From: Microcoleus vaginatus_C
Lineage (GTDB): Bacteria; Cyanobacteriota; Cyanobacteriia; Cyanobacteriales; Microcoleaceae
DNA length: 64,000 nt
Strand: one strand, 5' to 3'
Assembly: GCA_040004035.1 (NCBI GenBank)
Contig: JAMPLN010000014.1
Part shown: positions 1 through 7,897 of the stretch, piece after piece
Layout of the letters: every line of letters begins with the position of its first letter
Position numbering within the stretch: the first letter of the stretch is position 1
The notes under the pieces: generated by a model
What the model saw: only the letters and a program-made list of their open reading frames with translations
The model's database searches: none
What the model was told of the DNA's origin: nothing
Made by a program: the position numbers and the translations under genes

Positions 1-30
1 GCGATCGCCCTTAAGAACGATCGCCCGCCA

Positions 31-60
31 TCCCATCCGCGTCCATCCGCGTCCATCCGC
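31..60. repeat. 10-bp tandem repeat, three copies
   Basis: Three near-identical head-to-tail copies of a decamer ending in CCATCCGC, followed by a diverged part copy (CTACATCTGC). The unit recurs near 12650 and 17301. It lies downstream of clpB and codes for nothing I can see. Confidence 0.6.
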
Positions 61-94
61 CTACATCTGCGGTCAAAAAAAGAACCATCGCCTC

Positions 95-122
95 AAAAAA
101 ATAAGGTGGGCCGCAGCCCACC
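95..122 (-). terminator. rho-independent terminator of clpB
   Basis: Read on the minus strand, a 7-bp perfect stem (GGTGGGC/GCCCACC, loop of 4) is followed at once by TTATTTTTTT. It lies 10 bases past the clpB stop codon. The stem resembles a hairpin repeat common in cyanobacterial intergenic DNA, so it may be a repeat reused as terminator. Confidence 0.8.
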
Positions 123-131
123 CTACTCAAA

Positions 132-2747
132 TTATTTCGCAGTCACCAACTGTGCCGGCAGCCGCTTAAACGCCAACCTTTCATTCTCGATATCCACAAA
201 AATGGTATCGCCGTCAGCAAAATCTCCCCGCAAAATACCCTTCGCTATTTGCGTTTCCAACTCGCGTTGAATTCCCCGCTTCAATGGCCGCGCACCGTAA
301 ACCGGATCGTAACCAATTTCTGCTAAGAAATCGATCGCCGATTCCGACAATTTCAGAGACATTTTGCGATCCGCTAACCGTTTTTCCAAGCGCTTAACTT
401 GCAACAGCACAATCTGCCGCAGTTCTGCCTTACTCAAACCGTGGAAGATAATCATCTCATCAATCCGGTTCAGGAATTCCGGGCGGAAAGTTCCCCGCAT
501 CGCTTCCATCACCCGACTCCGCATTTGTTCGTTATCTCCCGCCACATCTAAGATGTATTGAGAGCCGACATTCGATGTCATAATAATCACAGAATTCTTA
601 AAGTCTACCGTGTGACCTTGAGCATCCGTGACGCGGCCGTCATCCAGAATTTGCAGCATGATGTTGAATACATCCGGGTGCGCTTTCTCAATTTCATCGA
701 ATAGAATCACGGAGTAAGGACGGCGGCGCACAGCCTCAGTTAATTGTCCGCCTTCATCGTAGCCAACATATCCCGGAGGCGCACCAATTAACCGCGAAAC
801 CGCGTGTTTCTCCATGTATTCCGACATATCTATTCGCACGATCGCTTCTTCCGTGTCGAACAGATAAGCCGCTAATGCTTTGGCTAATTCAGTTTTACCA
901 ACACCCGTGGGGCCGAGGAAGATAAAACTGGCAACCGGACGATTGGGATCGGCTAAACCGGCGCGCGATCGCTGAATTGCATCTGCAACCGCAGTCACCG
1001 CTTCATCCTGTCCAATTACCCGCTTGTGCAGTTCATCTTCCAAGTGCAGAAGTTTCTGCATTTCCGATTCAACCAACTTGCTGATCGGAATTCCCGTCCA
1101 CTTGGAAATAATCTCCGCAATGTCACCTTCTGTAACTTCTTCCCGCAGCAGAGTTTGACCTGTGGTTTGAGTTGCTGTCAGTTGAGTTTCCGCTTCTTGC
1201 AGTTGTTTTTGCAACTGAGTTAACGTGCCGTATTTCAACTCAGCAGCGCGGTTTAGGTCATATTTTAACTCAGCTTGCTGAATTTCAATATTGACCTTAT
1301 CAATCTGTTCTTTAATCTTTTGAATGCTGCCGATGACACCTTTTTCCGATTGCCATTGAGCATTCAAACCGTTTTGCTGTTCCTTGAGGTTGGCTAAGTC
1401 TTTTTCCAGTCTTTCCAAACGTTCTATCGAAGCAGAGTTACTTTCTTTTTGCAGCGACAGTCTTTCCATTTCTAGCTGCAAAATCCTGCGGTCGATTTCG
1501 TCTAGTTCTTCCGGCTTGGAGGTAATCTCCATTTTGAGTTTAGCCGCTGCTTCGTCCACTAAGTCAATGGCTTTGTCTGGAAGGAAGCGATCGCTAATAT
1601 ATCGAGTAGACAAAGTAGCCGCCGCCACTAGGGCGCTGTCAGAAATTTTAACGCCGTGGTGAACTTCGTACCGTTCTTTCAAGCCCCGCAAAATCGAGAC
1701 AGTATCTTCAACTGTCGGTTGGTCAACATAAACTTGTTGAAAACGGCGTTCTAGTGCCGCATCTTTTTCGAGGTACTTGCGGTATTCGTCGAGAGTTGTA
1801 GCGCCGATACAGCGCAATTCTCCCCTCGCTAACATGGGTTTAAGTAAGTTACCGGCATCCATCGAGCCTTGAGTTGCACCCGCACCGACAACGGTATGAA
1901 TTTCATCGATAAATAAGATGACTTTGCCGTTGCTGTCGGTAACTTCTTTGAGCACCGCTTTCAAGCGTTCTTCAAATTCTCCCCGGAATTTTGCACCTGC
2001 AATTAACGCGCCCATATCTAGGCTAATTAATTGTCTGTCTTTGAGAGATTGTGGCACATCTCCGGTGATAATTCGCTGGGCGAGTCCTTCGGCGATCGCA
2101 GTTTTGCCGACTCCCGGTTCCCCAATCAATACCGGATTATTTTTGGTGCGACGGCTCAAAATTTGTATCGTGCGGCGGATTTCGTCATCCCGTCCGATTA
2201 CCGGATCGAGTTTGCCTTGACGCGCGGCTTCAGTCAAATCTCGGCCGTATTTTTCCAGCGCTTCGTATTTGCCTTCTGGATTTTGATCGGTCACTTTGTT
2301 CTTCCCCCGGACTTGGGTAATGATATCTTTGAGCTTGGCTTCATCTAGTTTAAATTCTTGTAGTAGATTTTTGCCAAAACGATCGTCCTTAACGTAACCT
2401 AGTATCAAATGCTCGATCGAAATAAATTCATCGCCGTAGTCTTTGCGATAAGTTTCGGCGCGATCGAGCAAAGTGTCGAGAGAACGACCGAGATAAACGT
2501 TGCCGCCGCTTCCAGTAATTTTCGGCTGACGACTGATAAACTCATCAGTGCGATCGCGCAATTTTGCTACAGAAACTCCCGCTTTGTTAAATAAGCTGCT
2601 AGCGAGCCCAGATTCTTGTTCCAGCAAAGCTTTCATCAAGTGTTCGCTTTCTAGCTGCTGCTGCTGACCTGCTTTGACGATTTCGGGGGTGCGCGCGAGG
2701 GCTTCCCAGGCTTTTTCTGTAAATTGGTTTGGATTATTCGGTTGCAT
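132..2747 (-). CDS. clpB: ATP-dependent chaperone ClpB (Hsp100 disaggregase)
   Basis: Cytosolic AAA+ hexamer that pulls proteins out of aggregates together with DnaK. The 871-residue protein has the usual order: N-domain repeats (about 1-150), first ATPase module with Walker A GEPGVGKT at 209-216, long coiled-coil middle domain (about 400-535), second ATPase module with GPTGVGKTE near 610, and a C-terminal domain. Length and the middle domain separate ClpB from ClpC/ClpA. The open frame extends 22 codons upstream, but the ATG at 2747 (MQPNNPNQF) matches family N-termini and has GGGAA upstream. No CIRCE operator was seen upstream. Cyanobacteria often carry two ClpB paralogues; I cannot say which this is. 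Confidence 0.96.
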   Translation of the reverse strand: MQPNNPNQFTEKAWEALARTPEIVKAGQQQQLESEHLMKALLEQESGLASSLFNKAGVSVAKLRDRTDEFISRQPKITGSGGNVYLGRSLDTLLDRAETYRKDYGDEFISIEHLILGYVKDDRFGKNLLQEFKLDEAKLKDIITQVRGKNKVTDQNPEGKYEALEKYGRDLTEAARQGKLDPVIGRDDEIRRTIQILSRRTKNNPVLIGEPGVGKTAIAEGLAQRIITGDVPQSLKDRQLISLDMGALIAGAKFRGEFEERLKAVLKEVTDSNGKVILFIDEIHTVVGAGATQGSMDAGNLLKPMLARGELRCIGATTLDEYRKYLEKDAALERRFQQVYVDQPTVEDTVSILRGLKERYEVHHGVKISDSALVAAATLSTRYISDRFLPDKAIDLVDEAAAKLKMEITSKPEELDEIDRRILQLEMERLSLQKESNSASIERLERLEKDLANLKEQQNGLNAQWQSEKGVIGSIQKIKEQIDKVNIEIQQAELKYDLNRAAELKYGTLTQLQKQLQEAETQLTATQTTGQTLLREEVTEGDIAEIISKWTGIPISKLVESEMQKLLHLEDELHKRVIGQDEAVTAVADAIQRSRAGLADPNRPVASFIFLGPTGVGKTELAKALAAYLFDTEEAIVRIDMSEYMEKHAVSRLIGAPPGYVGYDEGGQLTEAVRRRPYSVILFDEIEKAHPDVFNIMLQILDDGRVTDAQGHTVDFKNSVIIMTSNVGSQYILDVAGDNEQMRSRVMEAMRGTFRPEFLNRIDEMIIFHGLSKAELRQIVLLQVKRLEKRLADRKMSLKLSESAIDFLAEIGYDPVYGARPLKRGIQRELETQIAKGILRGDFADGDTIFVDIENERLAFKRLPAQLVTAK

Positions 2748-3154
2748 AAATTTTAATTCCCTGAATAGAAAATGATGACTGCTGTAGAGGCAATTGCTCG
2801 ATCGCCCGTACAATTGTCATTGTAGGGAGTTGCGGAGGGCGATCGGATCGGTGTTCCCCTATCTGTAGATAGGTATTTCCGTCCTTTGTCGCAGTCTCTG
2901 GCAGCCAAAAGCAAACTGTCGCCCCTAAAAGTTGCACTCTTGGATAAAAGCAACTCTCACATTAAAAATGCTTTCTAGTGCCACTTAAAAAAACTGCACA
3001 TTCTTAAACAGTCTCGTGCGGAAAATTGAGAAACACTCATGTAAATAGGAGAGAGGACTTGATAAGCGTCACAGTCCTATAGCTAAACCCAAAGCGTTAT
3101 TGTTTTACGCATCAATAACAGCAGCTATAACTCTCACACCTAGAAAATATAGCT
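2748..3154. other. divergent intergenic region between clpB and a secreted-protein gene
   Basis: 407 bases that should hold the promoters of both divergent genes. I saw no clear sigma-70 boxes or CIRCE element. Its right part holds the nested hairpins described at 3078-3154. Confidence 0.5.
3078..3154 (+). promoter_or_regulatory. possible structured 5' leader with alternative pairing
   Basis: TATAGCT at 3078-3084 pairs with AGCTATA at 3123-3129, enclosing an inner stem GTTATTG (3096-3102)/CAATAAC (3113-3119). A second TATAGCT at 3148-3154 touches the start codon at 3155 and could pair with the same AGCTATA instead. Two exclusive folds, one covering the start region, are therefore possible. 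Whether this DNA is transcribed is unknown. Confidence 0.3.
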
Positions 3155-3847
3155 ATGAAAATTTTACCTTTAATTTCGTTAGGTATTATAGCAAGTGCCG
3201 CGATCGCACTAGCCCCTGAAGCTTTGGCAAGTACCTGGCGTGCCGCACACCGGATGTCTGGTTTTTCCGCCGACAGCAATTACTACTTGTATCTAGAAAG
3301 TTCCAGAGATACAGGAGCGGGAATTCCCAAAGCAAAATTGCAAATTGTCCAAGTTGCTGCAAATTCCTGCATCAAAAATGGGTGTATCCAAACTAAATAT
3401 GGCGAGCCAGACTCCAATAAAAGCACTAAAATGGCAGAAGATGACTTGCTTAAAAAAAGTTGGAATAACAGGCAAACTTTGAAGTTAACTCCTCCTCAAG
3501 CTGGAACTAAACTGAACATTATTTCTCGTACTCCCGGAGCCAATGGAAGCGAGACAGTCGCCGTCAAAGTCAATACCGCAAAGCCTTTACAAATTCGCCT
3601 GGAACAGCGGCAAAAAACTACTCCTCCTGGCAAAGAAAGCGCGGCAATGCGTCTTGTAATTAATCATAACGGTCGGCAGCGTGTCCTCGGATCGCTGAAC
3701 AATTTTCAAGATTGGGTGTTCTCTTATTCAATCCGAGAAGTTCGTTTGTCTCCGAACGGGCGCAATGTCGTTGTCCTGGTGGACAAGACAGAACGCACTT
3801 TTGAAGGAGTCTTGAAAACTACTGTTGTACAAGGCTTTGTTCTGTAG
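3155..3847 (+). CDS. secreted protein of unknown function
   Basis: A 230-residue protein with a clear signal peptide: positively charged start, hydrophobic run (LISLGIIASAAIALA) and a likely cleavage after ALA near residue 26. The mature part is rich in beta-forming residues and contains a Cys pair (about 69 and 74) that could form a disulfide. I recognise no family or catalytic motif. It is divergent from clpB and followed by a perfect hairpin. Periplasmic or outer-surface location is inferred only from the signal peptide. Confidence 0.75.
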   Translation: MKILPLISLGIIASAAIALAPEALASTWRAAHRMSGFSADSNYYLYLESSRDTGAGIPKAKLQIVQVAANSCIKNGCIQTKYGEPDSNKSTKMAEDDLLKKSWNNRQTLKLTPPQAGTKLNIISRTPGANGSETVAVKVNTAKPLQIRLEQRQKTTPPGKESAAMRLVINHNGRQRVLGSLNNFQDWVFSYSIREVRLSPNGRNVVVLVDKTERTFEGVLKTTVVQGFVL

Positions 3848-3856
3848 GCTTGCTAT

Positions 3857-3880
3857 ATTCCCAGGTTTTGACCTGGGAAT
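3857..3880 (+). terminator. hairpin, probable terminator
   Basis: Perfect 10-bp stem ATTCCCAGGT/ACCTGGGAAT with loop TTTG, starting 10 bases after the stop codon at 3847. There is no U-run after it, so termination is likely but not typical. Confidence 0.55.
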
Positions 3881-4123
3881 TATCAAAACTTACGCAGAAC
3901 CCCTATATGTAAGATGTGCAGCGTTCACCTACAAATAGAGTCTGTGCGTCAGTCCGGGTTGTTAATTATTCTTTATTTTGATAATTGATATATCAATACA
4001 TTTTAAAATTTCCCTCTTCCTTCCTCGGTGTTTCTTTTTCCTTGAACATCTGCCTCCTGACTATTGAGGAATGCTCAATAATTAATCCGTGTATCCGTGT
4101 CAAAATCCATATTTTGCCTCACT

Positions 4124-5839
4124 TCATCCCTGCATTATCACCCGTTCCGGGAGACTGACAATAAAAGTTGAACCTTTACCGTCTTCGCTTTCGACGCTAA
4201 TTTCGCCGCCGAGAATTTGACACAAACGCTGGCTAATTGTCAATCCCAAACCAGTGCCTCCGTACTTGCGAGTAGTCGAAGCATCAGCTTGGGTAAAAGG
4301 TTTAAATATCTGCTCTAATTGCTCGTTTGTCATGCCGATGCCGGTGTCGCTGACTCTAAACATTAAAACTTGAGAAGTATAGTTTGAACCCGATTGAAAA
4401 TCATTATTTTTATTTGGTTTCACCGGTCTTGATTTTTCAATTTTCATTCTTTCGACGCCGATAGTAATGACGCCTTTTTCGGTAAACTTGGCAGCATTGC
4501 TGAGCAAATTGAGGAGAATTTGTCGCACTTTCGGTTGGTCGGCGTACATTGTGCCGAGTTCGCCTTTTGTTTTCAGTGCTAAAGCATTGCCTTTTTTTTC
4601 TACTAGCGGTTGAGCCGTAGTCATCACTTCTTCAATCATGGTTGCCACGTCGAAGTTTTCCAAATAAAGGGTGACGTGACCTGCTTCTATTTTGGAAATG
4701 TCGAGGATGTCGCTAATCATATCCAGCAGGTGTTTGCCTGCGGTTTGAATTTTTTCTAAGTCCGGGAGAAAGTCTTCTGAACCCGAATCTTGAGCATCTT
4801 CTTGCAGCATTTCGCTGTAGTTGATGATGGCATTGAGGGGGGTGCGGAGTTCGTGGCTCATGTTGGCGAGAAATGCACTTTTGGAGCGGTTGGCAGCTTC
4901 GGCTGCTACTTTTGCTTCGTGCAAGTCTTCTGTATATTCTGCTACGCGCTGAATGAGTTCGTTGAGCGAAACTGCCAGCATTCCCACTTCGTCGGAAGTA
5001 GTGACGGGTACTTGCAAATCAAAGTTTGATTCTTCGGTAACTCGCTGGGCGATGAGGGTGGTGGCTTCTAAGGGGCGGGCGATCGCCCGGCTGGTGTATG
5101 CTGCAAGTACGGCTGCCAGACCAGCGGATACTGCTAGAGAGCCAACCAGAATCAGAGTTCCAAGTTTTTCGGCTTCCTCGTAGGTTCTAAATGCCTCATC
5201 TGCTTTATCGCGAAAGTTGCCGGCCAGTTGGGCTGAATCTTCGGAAAACTGTTTGAGTTTAAAAGCAGTTTCGCCTGCCACAAAATTGTTCAAGTTCTGC
5301 CCCAAAGCCTGCTGCTGCTTCGGATTCAAAGCAGATAATTTCGCAGCAGCCAACAATTTTTGTACTTGTTGAAAGTATGATTCTACGGTTTTGCCGTTGA
5401 CTTGAGCGAACTGTTGAAGCTGTTGGTAGTCTTTGGCAATCTCGGGATTCTTTGTCTGCGACGGGGTTTGCAGTTGTTCGAGGATGCCGCTCATCTGAGC
5501 AACGCGAGTCAGGAATTCCGAGCGTTGGCGATCGAAAATTTGCGGTTTGGCCGTCAGACTCGCGAGCTCTTGCTGCTGAATTCTGACTTCCTGCACCGTG
5601 TTGTTGAGGTTTGTCAGGATTTCCGCTTTATCTCGGTCGATCGCTAGTTTTTCTCTAACTTGCTGTTTATGATAGGATTCTACTCCCCGTCCCGCCACAG
5701 CACCCAAAACGGCAATACTAATGACCAAGGCGTATCCGCAGCCGATTTTCTGCCTGATACCCAAGCGGCCCAACAGACTTTTCAACCCTATTTGAGGACG
5801 GTTCTGCAGTTGATTTTTCAAAGCTAAGGTTAAAGACAT
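4124..5839 (-). CDS. membrane sensor histidine kinase (HAMP-HisKA-HATPase)
   Basis: A hybrid-less two-component sensor of about 571 residues. From the N-terminus: one membrane helix (GCGYALVISIAVLGAV), an extracytoplasmic helical region of about 170 residues rich in Gln, a second membrane helix (about 225-250), HAMP, a coiled coil, the DHp motif SHELRTPLNAI with the phosphorylated His, then N-box (LLNLLSNAAKFT), G1 (DTGIGM) and G2 (GGTGLGL) of the ATP-binding domain. The open frame begins at a TTG at 5923; I chose the ATG at 5839, shortly before the first membrane helix, although no strong ribosome site is visible. No response regulator is next to it, so its partner is unknown. Confidence 0.9.
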   Translation of the reverse strand: MSLTLALKNQLQNRPQIGLKSLLGRLGIRQKIGCGYALVISIAVLGAVAGRGVESYHKQQVREKLAIDRDKAEILTNLNNTVQEVRIQQQELASLTAKPQIFDRQRSEFLTRVAQMSGILEQLQTPSQTKNPEIAKDYQQLQQFAQVNGKTVESYFQQVQKLLAAAKLSALNPKQQQALGQNLNNFVAGETAFKLKQFSEDSAQLAGNFRDKADEAFRTYEEAEKLGTLILVGSLAVSAGLAAVLAAYTSRAIARPLEATTLIAQRVTEESNFDLQVPVTTSDEVGMLAVSLNELIQRVAEYTEDLHEAKVAAEAANRSKSAFLANMSHELRTPLNAIINYSEMLQEDAQDSGSEDFLPDLEKIQTAGKHLLDMISDILDISKIEAGHVTLYLENFDVATMIEEVMTTAQPLVEKKGNALALKTKGELGTMYADQPKVRQILLNLLSNAAKFTEKGVITIGVERMKIEKSRPVKPNKNNDFQSGSNYTSQVLMFRVSDTGIGMTNEQLEQIFKPFTQADASTTRKYGGTGLGLTISQRLCQILGGEISVESEDGKGSTFIVSLPERVIMQG

Positions 5840-6260
5840 GGGCAATGTACTCGTCACCTTTGAGAGGCACCATCTATATTCTAATTGATGCCTGCCGGAG
5901 GGTAAATAAAGTTCTGGCTTCAAGCCAGCTTTCGGCAGTTATTGGGCCTTTGCAGGGTTCCACAGCTCGATCGGCTTGACAGTTTGGAGCAGTTATGCGT
6001 CAGAAATTATAGCAGAAGGAATAAGGCTCTTCGGCTGCCTTCGGCTAGCTTCCCTTCGGCGATACGAGGGGGCAAGTCGCTCAGAGTAAAAAAAAGCCAG
6101 AAGGAAGAACCAGTCAAAGGCATGGTTTCAGTAATTAAGAACGTCCTCACCGTTTTGGTGGTTGCGATATAAGTCGCGAGTTATAAGTTGCAAGTTATGA
6201 GTTAGATTTCTGATTGAAAACTCTACTCTACTCGCAACCCACAACTCTATCGCTGTTCTC

Positions 6261-6782
6261 CTACTGGCAAAGTCGAAATTGTGCTATCTCCGCAGGAATT
6301 CTTGAAGCATTAGGTACGCTAGCAGAGGCAGGGACGAAGATTCCCAGGCCGTAACTGCAACCCTCTGCCGTCGTGCATTCCCCAGGCTTAGCAGTGATTT
6401 GATATTGACCTTGGGATGGGGGAGTAAAAGAGATTGACGCCAGTTCGCCTGTTTTTTGACTCGCAGCGATTTCCTTACCGCTTTCATCCTTGAGAGATAA
6501 GTTTAAATCCTGACAATTTCCGTCGCAAGTGCCAACAAAAACATACTCCACATTAGGATGCAGCGTTGCTCTAAAAGGAGATGAAACTTGCTTGCGAACT
6601 TGGCCCAGCAACGGCACAAATACTAATTTTTGACCGTTGCCTTTCCGCTGGTCAACTTCTGTTTTCAAGCGACAAATAACCGTTTTTTGGTTTTCGGTCA
6701 GTTCTTGAGCAATCGCATTTCCTACAATTGCAGTACCGAGGATCAGCGCAAGGCCGGAAATAACCAGATGTTTGAAATTCAT
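6261..6782 (-). CDS. secreted protein of unknown function
   Basis: 173 residues with a signal peptide (GLALILGTAIVGNAIA, cleavage probably after AIA near 25). The mature domain carries six Cys, including pairs spaced like VICRL and GTCDGNC, and a repeated beta-sandwich feel (YVFVGTCDGNC, YQITAKPGEC), resembling bacterial pre-peptidase C-terminal-like secreted domains; this likeness is weak. The start ATG has AAGGGA five bases upstream. Nothing in the neighbourhood points to a role. Confidence 0.72.
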   Translation of the reverse strand: MNFKHLVISGLALILGTAIVGNAIAQELTENQKTVICRLKTEVDQRKGNGQKLVFVPLLGQVRKQVSSPFRATLHPNVEYVFVGTCDGNCQDLNLSLKDESGKEIAASQKTGELASISFTPPSQGQYQITAKPGECTTAEGCSYGLGIFVPASASVPNASRIPAEIAQFRLCQ

Positions 6783-7313
6783 TGATGTCCCTTAAAGTTA
6801 ATTTTGGGTGAGTGCAATAGACCGCTTTTGTCAGCAGTCTATTAGTTTATCTGGAGCCTATCACATTTGTTGACTTTTCCGAAAAAACAGCTCGGAGAAA
6901 AGTGCGATCGAACTCATGTCTGGTTTTAGATGAATCTGGCGTCAGCTATCGCCGAAACTCCACAGATTGCACACCGTAGGAGCAGAACCTCGTCCTGATT
7001 GTATTCTACTAAATTAGGACGATCGGCATCGGTATCTAGAAACCCGCTTGCTGGGCCGATGCGGAGCAGCTAAACCTAAGATTTATAGTATAGACGGGGT
7101 TTAACAAAACCGGAGTGAGTCCAAGACTGTAAATGTCTGATACAGGTTCCCAGATTCCACCCCAACAACATAATCTGGTCCCTGTCAATATACAAATCGG
7201 TTGAAACTTGTGGCTATACGAGACTAACAAAACTCCGAAGGCAAGAGTTAGCTCGTACTCCTACCATTTTCCTTATTTTTACCCGATCGCGAAGTCGAAG
7301 TTCCTTCTTCCCA
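6783..7313. other. 531-bp intergenic region, no gene seen
   Basis: Reads on both strands show only short frames without family likeness or good ribosome sites. A 24-codon frame starting at 7134 is too short and unsupported to call. No hairpin with a T-run was found. Confidence 0.5.
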
Positions 7314-7886
7314 TCATTTATCACTGTTCCGAAATTTCCACGCGGGAACAAACTTAGAATCTCCCCAAACGCCGCGGCGATTTTTCTTAGCTTCGGCTTC
7401 CGCTTGTTCCAGAATACTTGCACTCGGACAGTTTTTCAAATAAGGACGGTAAACCATTGCTAATCCTTCGCGGATCAAAACTTCTTGGGCAAATGTACCA
7501 TTTGGCAACCGAACTTCGCTAACTTTGCGGCCATAGCGGTCAGTATCGGTGACGGTCAAAACAACGCGACCGCCCCCTTGTTTGACTAGCTGCTGCATTC
7601 TTTGGTGCGCTAGATTTCCCCACTTAAATTGATTTTTTTTGGCTGCTGCTTTGCTATTTTTCTCAGCATTGGTGTGCGCGACTTCCGGTGCATCTACACA
7701 GGCAAAACGCACTTTTATATCTTTCCCGGCGGCATCGCTAGCGACAAGGGTGTCGCCGTCGCTGACTCGCTTGACAGCATAGTTGTTGGGCGCTAACTTT
7801 TGGGGACACCCGAATAGTAGCAATAGCAGAGCAACAGCACTTAAGGTTTTTATTTTTGGGAAAATGGCGATTTTTGTTTTGCTCAT
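7314..7886 (-). CDS. lipoprotein thermonuclease (SNase-like)
   Basis: Staphylococcal-nuclease-fold enzyme that cuts DNA/RNA using Ca2+. The 190-residue protein starts with a lipoprotein signal (LLLLLFGC, Cys about residue 28), so it is probably membrane-anchored outside the cytoplasm. SNase residues are visible: Arg in KVRFACVDAPE, the following Asp and Glu, and Arg in DTDRYGRKV. The longer frame starts inside polA at 7916; the ATG at 7886 (MSKTKIAIF), 11 bases after the polA stop, is preferred. The close spacing suggests co-transcription with polA. Likely use is nutrient scavenging or degrading foreign DNA; this is inference. Confidence 0.88.
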   Translation of the reverse strand: MSKTKIAIFPKIKTLSAVALLLLLFGCPQKLAPNNYAVKRVSDGDTLVASDAAGKDIKVRFACVDAPEVAHTNAEKNSKAAAKKNQFKWGNLAHQRMQQLVKQGGGRVVLTVTDTDRYGRKVSEVRLPNGTFAQEVLIREGLAMVYRPYLKNCPSASILEQAEAEAKKNRRGVWGDSKFVPAWKFRNSDK

Positions 7887-7897
7887 ATTTCTCTGTT

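Noticed and set aside
2748..3154. CIRCE operator for HrcA control of clpB
   Set aside because: Searched for TTAGCACTC and its inverse; not present.
5942..6172. 76-codon plus-strand frame after the histidine kinase
   Set aside because: No ribosome site, no motif and an odd composition; probably chance.
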